Shown: positions 23,449-36,315, counted from the stretch's first letter. The stretch: DNA of 64,000 nucleotides from Loripinus fragilis (GCA_964019695.1 OZ026530.1:35078835-35142834); one strand, 5' to 3'. The notes: generated by a model from the letters alone, not told the origin. Made by a program: numbers and translations.

Positions 23449-23450
23449 CT
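23379..23450 (-). CDS. Gene 1 coding exon 1: signal peptide
   Basis: The acceptor TTTTCAG is followed by AG and then the ATG at 23448. The exon encodes residues 1-23 plus one base of codon 24 (phase 1). A hydrophobic leader ends in Ser-Tyr-Ala before Gln19, a good signal-peptidase site. The donor is A|GTAAGT. No other in-frame ATG lies between the acceptor and this one. Confidence 0.85.
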
Positions 23451-23515
23451 CTGAAAAGAACGGGTAGAGGATATTTGAATTTTTTTCAGTGCGAGATCAA
23501 ATTTTATTTCAATAA

Positions 23516-23662
23516 ATGACAGTAGGAAAATGTAATCTTGTGCTAAAAAATGTCATTTTCCAATTTATTTTATGCATTTGATTTAGTGTTCATGACAGAA
23601 GGAAAATGTAATCTTGTGCTAAAAAATGTCATTTTCCAATTTATTTTATGCATTTGATTTAG
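23516..23662. repeat. Recent tandem duplication in gene 1 5' UTR intron
   Basis: GAAAATGTAATCTTGTGCTA through GCATTTGATTTAG is repeated without change about 75 bp later, about 70 bp upstream of the signal-peptide exon. Confidence 0.85.
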
Positions 23663-23992
23663 CTTTGCAAGTTATTTATAGTTTACGAGGGTAAATGACA
23701 ATTAGCTAATATAAAACTATTCTACCATGTGGCCCACAGTACAGTCTCAGAACAACATGAAAATTGGATATTGTACTATTTTTACACGTTCCGATATAAT
23801 GAAATTGTTTTAATGGTTGACATGTTTCTTAAGCATGAAGTACATGTATTTTTATTTATCTAGAAACCCCGTTCAGGCATGGAGCACTTACTATGCATTT
23901 TTATTCATTTCAATCAAAAACTTTATTTCTTGAAATATAATATAGAGGGCTAAGATACTGTTGCAATAACATAATATTGTGTTGACTAAAGA

Positions 23993-23993
<1 letters not shown>

Positions 23994-24047
<54 letters not shown>
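23994..24047. repeat. (AAT)n microsatellite
   Basis: About 18 units, in the intron after the gene 1 5' UTR exon. Confidence 0.95.
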
Positions 24048-24048
<1 letters not shown>

Positions 24049-24356
24049 AGTAAAACATTGAAAATTCGAACATTTTTTTTCGAAATACTTGCTCATTCGA
24101 AACAAATTTGTGACACACTGGATCAGAAAATATGATCTATTTATAATCTATTTTAATAACTGTCTGGATGCATAAAAGAAACGGATCTTTAAGACGTTTC
24201 TTTGCGTGCCAAAAATTAAATGATATATGTTTGCTAGTGAAGAATGAATCATTTTAGGGATTATATGTTCTTATGTCTATCTCCCTATTATTCGAACTAC
24301 CGATAATTCGAAATAAACCTCTTGTCCAGAGGACTTCGAATTAACAAGATTAGATC

Positions 24357-24386
24357 AATAATAATAATAATAATAATAATAATAAT
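24357..24386. repeat. (AAT)n microsatellite at the gene 1 first donor
   Basis: About 10 units lying immediately inside the intron from the GTAATT donor. Confidence 0.9.
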
Positions 24387-24389
24387 TAC

Positions 24390-24448
24390 CTCTAACTCTG
24401 AATTGAGTACAGTAAGCTAACGACGTCTTTGCCAAGCTGAGCAGGGAT
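24390..24448 (-). other. Gene 1 5' UTR exon
   Basis: The exon ends in AGAG before the donor GTAATT and lies about 25-30 nt downstream of a TATA box. The start near 24448 is only estimated from that spacing. It would splice to the acceptor at 23451, two bases before the ATG. The intron that follows begins in an (ATT)n microsatellite. Confidence 0.6.
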
Positions 24449-24472
24449 TCTGATGCCGAAGAATGGGTTCAA

Positions 24473-24481
24473 CTTTATATA
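24473..24481 (-). promoter_or_regulatory. TATA box of gene 1
   Basis: TATATAAAG on the minus strand sits at the expected distance upstream of a short exon with a good donor. It is the clearest promoter in the window and defines the 5' end of gene 1. Confidence 0.65.
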
Positions 24482-27400
24482 GCTTATTGCTTATTGCGTC
24501 AATAGTCACCTCAAAGACCCAAATCCAAACGTATCACGACAATTAGGTATGATGATGATGGAAGAAAACGGACCGTTCTATACTAATCATTGATCCAGAT
24601 TTTTTTGCCTTTAGGTAAATAAATGTGTTTGCATGCTCAACTCAACAGAGTATGAAATTTCAACTGCTCATAAAAACAAAATGCTGATAATTGAGATAAT
24701 GTTTTGCTTTATAGTCTCAGATGTTGTATTTATCCTGCTTATAAAGGTTAAAATACAAACAATTGCTGACATTTTAAAATTAATGAGCAGGATAAATATG
24801 ATACTCAGTTGAGTTTAGCACGAAAAAAGTTTCATAACCTCTAGTTCTGGCAAGGCAATGACTTGCATCAAAATTGCACTATTTGATATCACAGTTGACT
24901 TAATTAAAACAAATCAATTAGCAACCCCTTACAATGAATAATGGATCAGTCCATCATATGGAACTTTAGTAATAGACGGCCTCATTGGGCATCTAAAGAT
25001 TATTTGGTGCAGACGAGGCGTGCACTTTATTAGTCCTCTAGTCCCCGACCTGCGAAACCCTGTTTTCGGAGTTTGCAACATGGCAATGCTCAATACAGCC
25101 TGCTCAGCTACAGAGACTGATTATTTGAATTTGTATGTATAAAGTTAAGTTATTCTACTTGCCTGAGAGCAAATGACTAATGCGTTGATCAGACTTAAGT
25201 CTCATCCGATAGACAGGTGAAGCAGGGGATCGAGCCCGCAACCCCTGGTTAACAATGCGAGTGGTTTACCCTCTACAGCACAGCGGCTCCTCTGCGCCTG
25301 TGTTGTTCGCATGCAACAAATTTGGGGTTTCTCGCGCCACGGCCCATTTGATCTGGGTGCGTTTTCCCCAACGTTATGTATGTCACTTTTTATCGGCACT
25401 GGTAATGGTCTAACATGTCTAAGGTGTTATCAGTCTGACAATGACCCCAGAATGTTTCGAGCAAGGTGAAAAATGAATTTCCATGTTATATGTAATACGT
25501 AAAGTAGCCAGTCATTAAATTAACAAACTGTATTAAGTTTGATTAATAATTCATTAACAGCGGTTACAAAAAGTTCAGGTATCACAAACCATAATTCATG
25601 ACGACTATAATTACTACGATCTATGTTCCGTTTTGATGCCGACGCATTGCGGCCCCCTGCCGTAAGGTATATGTATCACTCGCGCTAGTTATAGACCTTT
25701 CAGTAAGGGGTCCTTAATAAATGGCCTGAAGCCATGCTAGGTACGGTATACACAAATACACACGTGATATGTTTCTTTCTTAGCTTTTGATGGCCCTGTT
25801 GAAACAGGGCGTTTAAACCCCGCACACAAAGTGAGCAACACCATACAATGAAATTTCAACAACAGATCACGGCCTTATAACGGAAAGCAACCGAAGCCAT
25901 CATGGGGCGTGGATGGGGTTTTAACTGGAGTCTGTTGTTTAAGACGCAAAAATTGAATTCATAACTTTGGCATTTGACTCCATGATCAACATGGGTTTCA
26001 TCACAGAGAAACAATCAAATCAAATGAACTTTGATGAACAAACTGACAACCACAGTTAATAAAACACAAGTTTGGCCAAGATGGGCTTAGTCAAAGATAC
26101 GCAGCAGGCACCAACCCACCGATGAAAACTTGAGGTAAGCGTCTTTATTAGATTTAAGAGGAAACACTAGGTATATCCGCACATATTTTGTTTAAAAAAA
26201 GACGGATAGGTATTGTATACTCAGAAAACAATTAAAGGATATTTAGGTTCAATTTCATTTCAAACATTCAATAAGATAAAAACTAAACTAAAATATGCCC
26301 GCAGTTCAAAGTTCCAGATATCTGCAACCAAAATTGATGTTAATTTAAGCCACGCTTTAAATGATTAAACTGCAGTACAGTTCCAAATGGTTTAGCCCTC
26401 TATACTGAAAAGTCACAAACATCCAAAGTTGACTAAAACTCCTTTTGGCTCCAAAACCATTGTTGGCTCTCAGTCAAAAGTATGACACCTAATTTTGCAG
26501 TCGCTGTCAATGTTTTAATGTCAATCTATTGTCATATTGAATCGGATATACCATATCTGCACATTTTTGTTGAAGAAACTGTCGCGTTATCAGGTGCAAA
26601 TTGATGTGAAAACTTGTCTGTGGTCGGAATTAGAAAATAAGATTGACCAGGTCAAGTTTGCAACACAAAATATAACTGCAAATTTTATTACTTGTGAACT
26701 TTTGGTAATGAAGGTTGTTACATTTGGCTTGGTTCTGCCCACGCACAGAATTTTATAGAATTTTGTAGAAAGATTGTCTTATTACATGTGTTTCCTATTT
26801 GTGAGATATTTACCCACTCATCTATTTCAGCTATTAAATTTAAATGATTTTAATCTTTAAATATAATAAAATGGACACCCTAATTAAAAGTGGGCCTAGG
26901 TGACAAGATTTTTGATTTTTTCAGCATAATTTATTCGCAACATGATGCCTAGTAATCTGTTATTAATTTATGTATGTACTATTCTTGTATTTCAATGTAT
27001 AAAATAAACAAGTCCACATCAAATTTTGTTTGAAGATAGCCCTAAATTTAACATTTTGAAAACATTTTCTGCAAATTAAATTGTCAATTTTGCCTAGTTG
27101 CTGTTCTTGTCAACCTATGAAATTTATATCAAATTTGTTGACACATGTGTTTGTAATAATCATAAAATCTCAAGAAAAAATAAAGCCGTTAAAAAGGAGT
27201 TTCAATCTTAATGGTCAAAATTTTAAAGAAAGTAAAAATCACGATTTCTTGTTAACTTCCAATAAGTTGCTCAATTGACATAGAGTTCTGTTCTGCACAG
27301 GCATAGATCTTGATGATATTATGCAAATTGACTGTTTGGCTTATAAGTATTTTGCTCTCTGTCGCTTTTCTTTGGTTGGTTGCAACATTTGATATTGTGT

Positions 27401-28462
27401 AGTATGTGAATATAGGGGTACGCCCCCAAATCAGCCCAATTTACATCTATCAGATTTAAGAATTTCTAAAATTGATAATTATTAGAATAATCTGTGAGTT
27501 ATAGCTTATTTGTGCTGTATACACATTACCATATCTATCACATAAAATGGTTGAAATAATGTTTCTTTTAGAATATTACTCAAATTCAGCTGTAAAAATT
27601 ATATCAACAATGTTTGGGCTTTAATTGTTCTTGTCAACCTTTCCAATCTTTATATAATTTGACTATATGTATAAGGATACAATTCACAAGATTTGAAGCC
27701 CGGAAATATATTTTGTTTGAATGGTAAGTCAGCTTTTGTTAAAAAATATATATAGAATTCATTACAAATATTTATGCCCAGTTTTACAAAATTGTTTAGT
27801 ATGACAGCATTATGATTATGAGGTCATTTGAGAATCAAATTCGTGATTCTATAACCACGATGGAAATAACAGCACAAAGACTGTTTCACCTCGTCAAATG
27901 CCAGATGTTCAGTATGTATACATTCAAAAATTTGCAAAGCGTGTCTTAATATTTGAAATACCATTTATAATCTTAAAAAGTATCATTTTTATTTTCATGA
28001 ACCTCATTTCTGTTTATTAGAGCAGTTTTAAAGTTTTTGTTGGAATATTAATGATTTTAAGTAGGGTTTATGACAAGTCTTTTTGGTGGATAGAACTTAA
28101 TTCAGGAGAAATAACAACAATCAATACCAATTAAGATACAATGCAATTCAAATAAGATTCTGTAAACCAGTAATTAAAATGTACACATTGCGTGACTAAG
28201 GGAATGCAAAACGAGCATACTATTTAAATAATGTGGGAAAACGGATCATTCCATAATAGAAATAAGCTATAAAGTTTTAAAACTTAACACTCAGTCTCAC
28301 TCAGTCCCTGTATGGCACTAAATGGAAAGTGCTGCAGCTCTCATGCCTCCTAGCACTGACTTAAATAGTCTTCTACTTTCTGCAGAAACTAACTATTCCA
28401 GAAGGACCAGAATATGAAAATACAACACTTTATAAATGTACAGGGGAAAGTTTAACCCAATA
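24482..28462. other. Intergenic, upstream of gene 1
   Basis: AT-rich, with a partial SINE at 25200 and no convincing exon. Promoter elements beyond the TATA box could not be recognised. Confidence 0.6.
25200..25292 (-). mobile_element. tRNA-headed SINE, family 1, partial copy
   Basis: Head and part of the body only, on the minus strand, in the region upstream of gene 1. Confidence 0.6.
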
Positions 28463-29762
28463 CAAGAGGTGATTCACCAATTTTGAAACACTTTTATTTT
28501 ATCTATAAATTTCTCATAATAAGACTTTCATTGCAAAATATTTTCTATTTGTGATCCATGGAGGTTGTAGATCAGTCTACATTGCTTATATCATGACCTC
28601 AGTGTGTTATTGATAATGAAATGGTCCAGTTTTCTTCATTTGTTTTACAATGCTCGTTTAAGGCTTACCAAATGGTAGGTTTCGTTCGCTTCTGAAAGCC
28701 TTTTATAAGGATTTCCCAAACAGCAAAATCAATCGAGGCGGCATCTGGACCTTAAGGCATCCATTCCTGATGCGTAACAACGTTCACATTTTGGAAACGT
28801 ATATACAAATGTGCGTCAAAGTCTGCTTGACGCATGGCTCGAAGACTTGTCCTGGTGAAATACCATTTTGTTAATTTCGTCACTTAGAAACAGTCTTGCT
28901 TAATAATGTTTAATGAATGGTTTCAAAACTTTGCCAATATAAAATTTCGAATTGACCTTGACACCTTTAGGGATGATCCGAGTCTCAGTTTTGCCTGGGA
29001 ACTAACTAGAGCCCAGGCCAAGAAACCTGACGCAAACGAACCACTTTTAACATATTTGAGTTTTGAAGGATCAACATGTCCTTTACGGATGTAGCAGACT
29101 CAGCGGCGACCATAGCTGCCACCCAAATTAAACATTGCCTCATCTGTCGTCACAAAAGGTTTTCCATTCGTCAAAATTGAAACATATATAAAGATGCCAC
29201 GAACATGGCCGCCGTTTTTTCAATTTGTGCTGCATTTAACTGGTTAACTTTGCACTATTTTTTGACATTTTGCGTGCAGTGCATTTTTATAATGCTGTAA
29301 ATGGTTGACTGAGACTCCCTAATTGAGTTGCCATTTCACGTTGGGAGGATGGGTTAATCCTTTTTCATAATCACTGCAACTTTAAGATTTACTGCAGATG
29401 TTGACTTTTGGTGTGGCTTTCTGCATGGCCCTATTTTTGGCTTTTTCCTACTAACGCCGAGATTTTTACATATTGAGTGCTTTACTAGATGGGTTGTTAA
29501 TATAGAAATTTCATGTTCATGACCTTTTGTCTCTCATTGTATATTCCTGTAGGACTTTTTCTTCTTCAAATGGTATATAATGGAAGGTTCCACTATAATG
29601 CTAATTTTAGCTCTACCCATTTTACAATCCGCACAAAACTGACAAATATATGTAAAATATAGGTTTATTGATAAATAAGTGTAAATTTCGTGTTTTTGAA
29701 ACGCGATGCTAGGTAACAAGGAAGGATTCAAAAGTGTTTCAAAACTGGTGAATCACCTCTCG
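28463..29762 (-). mobile_element. Mariner-like DNA transposon, 1.3 kb, decayed
   Basis: The ends carry matching inverted repeats (CAAGAGGTGATTCACC on the left, its near-complement on the right) extending about 30 bp. They are flanked by TA on both sides, the target duplication expected for the Tc1/mariner superfamily. The 1300 bp length is typical of full-length mariner elements. The inside holds a broken transposase on the minus strand. Confidence 0.85.
28670..29330 (-). pseudogene. Mariner-like transposase remnant
   Basis: Read on the minus strand, pieces in different frames recall a DDE/D transposase in order: REMATQLG near the start, VTTDEAMF with the first catalytic Asp near 29130-29155, then RIIPKGVKVNSKFYI, KMVFHQDKSSSHAS with the second Asp near 28848-28875, and GPDAASIDFAVW with a candidate third Asp near 28720-28755. 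Stops and at least one frameshift lie between the pieces, so it is dead. It may still serve as an age marker for the family. Confidence 0.8.
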
Positions 29763-30249
29763 TACAAAGACAGCTGGTGTGAAATCCAAGTTCTCTGAAA
29801 AAAGAACCTGCCAAAATAGTGAGAGCGTACTCAATTTCTTAAACACTTGACCTGGTTTCACTTAGTTTGTGAAAGTTAATGAGAAGTATGCACATAGTTC
29901 TGAACCAATTTACCCTCAATATTTGATTCGAAGGGATATAAGATAGAGGGAATTCTAGGTGCAACAGGAACATAGAATGTAGATGGAGATGATGAATTAC
30001 CTAGCATAAATCCTAATCTGTTTGAATTTTTTCAGTGGCTGAAAGACATTAAGAGCATAACACGTAAACACTTGTTGGCTTCAGTCCAATTATATTTTGG
30101 AAACCAGTGGATGATCAATTCACAAATGATACCTGCTGGACATCCACCCATACAACTAAGTTCTAGATCAAGTGCTACTTATCAAGTGCTGCTTACAAAA
30201 CTGCCAGTTTTATGCTTTTGATTTTATTTTTTTGGACGATATTTATATT

Positions 30250-30870
30250 TGGACGACATTTTAAACATTAATAATGTTAATTTTGACAATATAGCAAGTG
30301 AATTATAGCCTTCAGAGCTCCAACTTAATAAAGCTAATACCTCTGATACCGAAGCCGCATTTTTAGACTTGCATTTGTCAATTTCTAATGATATTGTTTC
30401 TACACAAATTTATGATAAACGTGACGACTTTGATTTTGAAATTGTCATTTTTCCATTTTTAGAAGGTGGTGTTTCTTGCACTACAACGTACAGAGTCTAT
30501 ATCTCTCAGCTCATTCGTTTTGCTAGAGCATCTAGCTATGTTACTGACGTCAACACTCGCAATAAATTGTTAACTCAAAAACTTCTTAAACAAGGCTAAC
30601 GGTATCATAAACTTCGCAAAACCTTTTCTAAGTTTTATAGACGATAGTTTGATTAGATATCTAAACTCGAAGTTGGACTCAAATCTCTCTTGCGCCAAGG
30701 ACTTTCTGAACCTGAATTCAATGGCGACTTGGTGTATAAATTGAAGAAGATTGTTGGCTCTAATAATTTTTCAGCGCAGTTCATTAAAATAATTTCCAAT
30801 TGCAAAAAGATTGGCTATAATATTTATGTATTGCAACAGACTGCATGCTTGGTGGTCAACCCAATCAAGG
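30250..30870 (+). pseudogene. Reverse transcriptase remnant (type A), C-terminal half
   Basis: An almost continuous plus-strand frame starts at LDDILNINN, which looks like the YxDD catalytic loop of a reverse transcriptase. It continues through FLDLHLSI, YDKRDDFDFEIV, VYISQLIRFAR and LVYKLKKIVG, which I recall as conserved in a reverse-transcriptase family common in invertebrates. Several in-frame stops break it. The class (non-LTR or Penelope-like) is not certain. It ends abruptly against a second retroelement fragment. Confidence 0.65.
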
Positions 30871-31335
30871 ACTGCACTTTATGGAAGCTCTTTTCTCCCT
30901 TCAGCAATACGTGAGTGGAATAAACTCCCCACTGAGCATAGGAATGCAGAATCACAAGATATGTTTAAAGCATTAATCACCGATACTAAAAATAAAGTAC
31001 CATATTACTACTACTGTGGTAATCGTATTGAACAAATGCTACATACACGGCTTTGTACAGAATGCAGCTCATTAAGTTTTTATCTACATCAACGTAACTT
31101 AGTACCTAGTCCTAATTGTATCTGTGGTGCAATAGAAAACAATTAACATTATCTTTTAGATTGTCATCGATATGTTAATGCCAGAGATGAGATGCTAAAC
31201 ATTATCATTAGATACTCAAACGTCACAGCTGACATTCTACTGTTTGGAAACACGGATCTCCCAGTTCATATAAATGAAGAAATTCTCAAAGCTGTACATG
31301 CTTATATTCGCAAAACAAAGAGGTTCATGTCATAA
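30868..31335 (+). pseudogene. Non-LTR retrotransposon C-terminal remnant (type B)
   Basis: The plus-strand frame with SRTALYGSSFLPSAIREWNK, then ILHTRL-type text (MLHTRLCTECSSL) and a C-x-C...H-x4-C knuckle (CICG...HYLLDC), is typical of the 3' end of a LINE reverse-transcriptase ORF. It ends KTKRFMS and a stop. One in-frame TAA at about 31144 interrupts it. A CT/CA microsatellite follows the stop, as often seen after LINE tails. Confidence 0.75.
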
Positions 31336-31374
31336 GTCCCATAATTATTTTGCTTGTAGCACTTCAGTCTCTCA

Positions 31375-31407
31375 CTCTCTCTTTCTCTCTGTCTCTCTCT
31401 CTCTCTT

Positions 31408-31439
<32 letters not shown>

Positions 31440-31440
31440 G
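31375..31440. repeat. (CT)n/(CA)n compound microsatellite
   Basis: Interrupted CT units followed by CA units, about 40 bp after the stop of the LINE remnant. Confidence 0.9.
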
Positions 31441-31715
31441 ACAACATTAGCCAGTTTCCTCAGTATGTTTGTTGAGCTATTATTTTATTATCTGTATATT
31501 GTCTGAAGTAAAAACAAATACTTGCTATTTTATTGCAGGAGATGATTAGTATAAGCATTTATGCTTGTTTTCAAATCCTGTTGATCTTTTCTCTGTTTAC
31601 CATGCTATTGTATGCTTCTAATTGAATTGAAGTCAATAAAATATTGTTTACACTAACCGTATCACGGTTGGCAACTTTGCTTTCCTCTTTAATTGCGCGT
31701 GGGTGGGTCGGACTT

Positions 31716-32258
31716 CAGACTCTATGACGGTTCCGACTTAAAGACTTATCTATTGATGAGATGGTAGGGGCCTGATGCTTTGGCTGTTTGTTGGGCCCAC
31801 CAGATTTACCTGTTGGATTTCGTTTGCTCCGGTATTCAGTTAATTTACTGTTGAGTCCTTATCTTTGCTTTATCTCCTTGCTATATCTTGATTGTTCTAG
31901 GAGATGATGCATTGATAAGTAAGAGGTCTTTCATGCAAATCAAATATCTATGTAACCTGATCAACATCTGAATTAAGGGTCAGGTTGGCGTGCCGTAAAA
32001 CCGGTTTAAGCCCTCCAGTAAAATATTTTACTGACTGTTCCAAGGCGGTACTTCTTTTGTGGATCTTTTTTATGTTTTTTCTGTACCGTTGTGCGCATCT
32101 GTTTATATGTGCCTTGTGGTCACCTCCTGGGAAAGGGCTGACCTCTTGACTTTCGTTTGTGGTGTCTGACTGTGAGTTTGTCACTTTCCCATTGGTAACC
32201 TGGGTCAGGTGTGCTACTTGATTGTATTGATTCCAGATTTTTGCACCCTTACTTTCTT
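31716..32258 (+). repeat. Dispersed repeat of about 550 bp, copy 2
   Basis: Second copy of the element at 9178, intergenic, lying after the retrotransposon remnants. Confidence 0.8.
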
Positions 32259-32469
32259 TTTTAACATATTTCTATGCGGTAAAGGATTTTCTCTGCATCC
32301 GTGAAAGGTGTTAAACCTTGCACAGTCTATAGTTGTTTCTTGGGTGGACTCTGATCACACCCTCATTTCACGCTTCAGTGATTTTGTCATTATTCTACCA
32401 CATAGGGCGTGTGTGACTTTACGCCTACAGAAATGACCCTGCGTGTATTATAAGCAAAGGCAAACTTAA

Positions 32470-33207
32470 GGGGATATATCTTTCAAAAGCTCTTACTTGC
32501 ATGAAAATTTTCCTGTATAAACAAGAATTGCTTTTTTGTCAAGGAGACGGATACTTTTGGCCACATTGTTGTATAAACAACTTATACATCTCACATAGAT
32601 CACTTTACACCCTAACACACATCTTTTGAGCAATCCGCAGCATGCTTATCAGTCTTTTTAGAGTTACTTCCTGGTTTGATACCGTTAACAATGCTGTGAC
32701 ACGTTGAATGAACTTTAGAGAAAACCATTTGCATGAACATGACCTACAATTATTCAACTACAATATTTAGAAGTATTTTGACCCAAATATTATGTATTTC
32801 TAGTATTATTTACAATTTTTCAATTTGACCTTGAAAAATTCATAAGCAAAAATTGAAAATTTATATTTTTCTACCAGAAATTTATACATTTTGGGCGAAA
32901 ATACTTCTAAATATTGTAGTCGAATAATTGTAGGTCATGTTCATGCAAATGGTTTTCTCTAAAGTTCATCCAACGTGTCACAGCATTGTTAACGGTATCA
33001 AACCAGGAAGTAACTCTAAAAAGACTGATAAGCATGCTGCGGATTGCTCAAAAGATGTGTGTTAGGGTGTAAAGTGATCTATGTGAGATGTATAAGTTGT
33101 TTATACAACAAGGTGGCCAAAAGCATCCATCTCCTTGACAAAAAAGCAATTCTTGTTTATACAGGAAAATTTTCATGCAAGTAAGAGCTTTTGAAAGATA
33201 CATCCCC
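32470..33207. mobile_element. 738 bp foldback flanked by TTAA
   Basis: Two arms of about 310 bp (32470-32780 and 32897-33207) are nearly perfect inverted copies around a spacer of about 115 bp. The termini are GGGGATATATC and its complement, and both flanks read TTAA. TTAA duplications are typical of piggyBac and Kolobok transposases. There is no coding capacity. Confidence 0.85.
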
Positions 33208-35896
33208 TTAAAGAACTGGAATATATATTAATTGAACGTGCTGACAAGAACTAGAAGCCAAAAGGACCAGTATTCGAGGTGATAAAACTGTTTTCAGTCA
33301 CAAAATAATTGAAAATGAAAAATAGCATGCACATATAATGTGCCAACAATGGTTTGGAATTTAACATTTATTAGCAGGATAAATAAAACATCTGAACATT
33401 CTAAAGAAAGAATTAGCTTTGTTGTTCAAGATGTTAGTTTTTATGACCAGTTGTAATGTCATACTCAGTCTTAACTCATTTGAGTGTTACAAAACAAGAA
33501 ATGACACACAGTTTTGCATATCAAAGGAAAAACTATAGATCCCCACAAACAATGGAAGGTATATAAAACAATGAATCAACAACAACAAACCTGTTTTGTT
33601 TAAAACATTTTTCAGTGCAGAAATGTTTGCAATTCTAAAACAATGAGAGTTTGCCACGTAAAAGGGATAAAAGGTATGCATTTACTTTTATAAGTTAATT
33701 AAGGTACATGTAATTCAGTACTGCCAAAGGGCTTGAACAAAACTAGAGAAAATGGCGACAAATTGGACGATAAATACCTCCCGATGGCTGCCGGTTTCTT
33801 ATGTCGTTATTTGTTTGTTTGTGTTTAGTTTCCGTTTTGTGTAGAGGTGTCAGGATCAGTGCTGTTTTCGTAACTTAGAACTTGGTGTCTCATAGGATTT
33901 TTCACTAATCTCGTGATGGGAAGTGTGTCCTAATAGATCTGCCAACTCTCGTACAAAAATATGTGTATGAACATTTGCCATCGCATGCCCTTATTCCAAC
34001 TTTTACGTCTAAATTGAGAAATATCAGTCTGGGATGAATCATTGTGTACTGTCTTGCCAGCCAAGAGTAACAGTGACATAATATTTTGTTTACAACTGTT
34101 AAGTTAAACATTAACTTGTAAACTCCACTGGAGCTAACGCGAATCGGTAGATCACTTGTGTATTAATCCTATCCTGTGGATAGGATTAATAAACAAGTGA
34201 TCTATCGATTCTAAGACCCTGATAACTTTGTAAACAAAACATGAAGTCACTGTTACTCTTGGCTGACAGGACAGTACATATCAAGGGATCACAGGTTAAA
34301 ATTTGTATCTTAACAAACAGTGCAGGTTCTGCTGAAATACAGCACTCTTTGGCAATTCATCCGGGTCTTCCCTGTTTTATTAAGGTACCCGTTTAGGAAA
34401 TAGAGAATACTAGGTGATTGTCTTCTGATATCAAATTTACCAGGCAAGGCTTTGAGAAAGCTTGTTGACACCGCGAGGCTTGCTGAGCGATTCAACATGC
34501 GTCCTCAAAGCCGAGCCTGGTAAACTTGATATCAAAAGACACTCACCTGGTATTCTATTTATCAGTTTACCCATTGTTTCACTGTTCAAACTAGCGATGA
34601 TGACGTATAAATTTATCGATTTTTGTGTCGATTCAGCGATTTTTGTGTCGATTCAGCGTCATTGACGACTTCATTCAAAAAGTGCAACTTCATCATGACC
34701 TGATAAAGGCACATGCTGTGGGATAGGCAACGTTTATCAGGTCAACGTGCAACAATGCAGTTAATAGGAGAGATGTAGCTAATAATTTCCAATAGTACTG
34801 TCGACAGTGATTCAATAAAGTGTAAACCCTAAAACAAGCTACTCATATTAATAGCTAAGGATTTATTTAGTCACAAATCGAGCAACACAGTGATAACATC
34901 TGTTTTATTTACTAGTTAGATACATTAAACTACAATAATAAAACAAAACAGTCTTAATTCTACCAGTGTCACCCTGAATTATTAGCATTTTTGTCAAATA
35001 ACTTTATCTGGTAAAATATTTCCATTTAGGCTTAAAATTGAGCTCAGTTCTAATAGATGCATTTGGTACATTCGATGGCCAATTGATGGTTGACTGTATC
35101 TGTTTTTGCAAGAAAATCCAATAGGCATCAAGTGCAAAATATTTAGCATAACATAAGCAAAATATCACGCAAGAATTTGAGCGTAAAATTGTCTATACTT
35201 TCTTATCCATCAGCGGTAACATTTCTTTTGAGTGCCCACAACATTAATATTGGTTGAGGAATAAGGAAAAATAATATTCAAACCACACTATTATCTAAAG
35301 ACATGGCTAGTTCGTGAGATTTTGGTACTTATCACCTATGTGTTAAAGCTCGGACCCAGTATACTGGGTCCAAGTTAAAGGCAGAAGTGGGGTTTAAAAG
35401 GAAGTATAGACCTCTGCTTTAACACTTTCTTCAATGCAGATAAGCTGTGAACATAGCAAATATCTAATTTGATTAGCTTCTGGGAAATACCCGGATTATA
35501 GTTGACAGGTCTTATCAGCTCAGTGGCCATGCTGATTATCAGCCAAAGCATGCCATTGGTCAAATTTAATCAGACAGTAGTTAAATTCCGCCTACTTATT
35601 TTCTCATATTGAAGCCACTCCCCTGCCAGGGGTACAGGATTCCTTAGTTATACTTAGAACATGACTCCGCGCTATTTAGTAGCATGAGATGCCTAAAATT
35701 TAGCCTGAGCCATTTTGTGGGTGCCTTTATAGTATGTGCGTGCGAGCAGTGAAGGCTCTGGCAATAGTAAACGGATATGCAGGCACGTCTGAGCATTCGC
35801 TGCTTGCAATACAATTAGTACTTAAATCTTACAAACTGCCTTTTCTGATCTTTCATACTCTAGCTTCATGCCTTAAAAAACCTTATAGTGTGATCG
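33208..35896. other. Intergenic, no gene seen
   Basis: Apart from the palindromic repeat near 34063, it holds hairpins near 34305-34515 (AAACAGTGCAGG family) and 34690-34745 (ATGACCTGATAA inverted). No coding signal. Confidence 0.55.
33905..34285. repeat. Palindromic repeat, GTAAACAAAACATGA ends, copy 1
   Basis: AAGAGTAACAGTGACATAAT on the left pairs with ATGAAGTCACTGTTACTCTT on the right. The centre is a hairpin TATCCTGTGGATA. The well-defined palindrome spans about 34063-34262; 33905-34062 is weaker flank. Confidence 0.6.
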
Positions 35897-36133
35897 TGAG
35901 CCTTGGCATGTGATTTCCAAAAATGTGACATTTGACAAGTGTAGACTCAGAACAGCCTGTGCAGCCTTCTTTGAAGCTTAGAAAGTCCAAATGGTGTTCA
36001 GTCAGTAGCTTAACAATCATAGAATACTCAAGAGACTAGCAAAGGCTCTGATCAGACTGCGTGTATGCGTAGGCTGATCTGAGGCTTTGCTGGTCGCACA
36101 TACCACATTGTTGGAAATCTTATGCACTGGCCC
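35897..36133. mobile_element. GAGCCGCGACATG MITE, intergenic copy
   Basis: Both arms are recognisable; the right end has diverged. Confidence 0.7.
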
Positions 36134-36315
36134 ACAGTGGTAAACAAGGATCTGACCTTAACAATTATTTTCGTTAAACAATTTTTATGTTTTAGCAACA
36201 ACAGAGTACAAGGCTTGGTTAGAAAACATGGTGGCTAACGAGGTTACTAGTTCGTTCTTCCACTGATTAGCTGGCTCTGGATCCATGGTAAATTTGACAG
36301 ATACAATCACGGGAC

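Noticed and set aside
19895..24047. CRISPR-like or regulatory arrays
   Set aside because: The only arrays are simple (CT)n and (AAT)n microsatellites. There are no spaced direct repeats, and the sequence is clearly eukaryotic.
28906..29094. Plus-strand frame starting MFNEWFQNF
   Set aside because: It is antisense to the mariner transposase remnant, whose motifs read on the minus strand.
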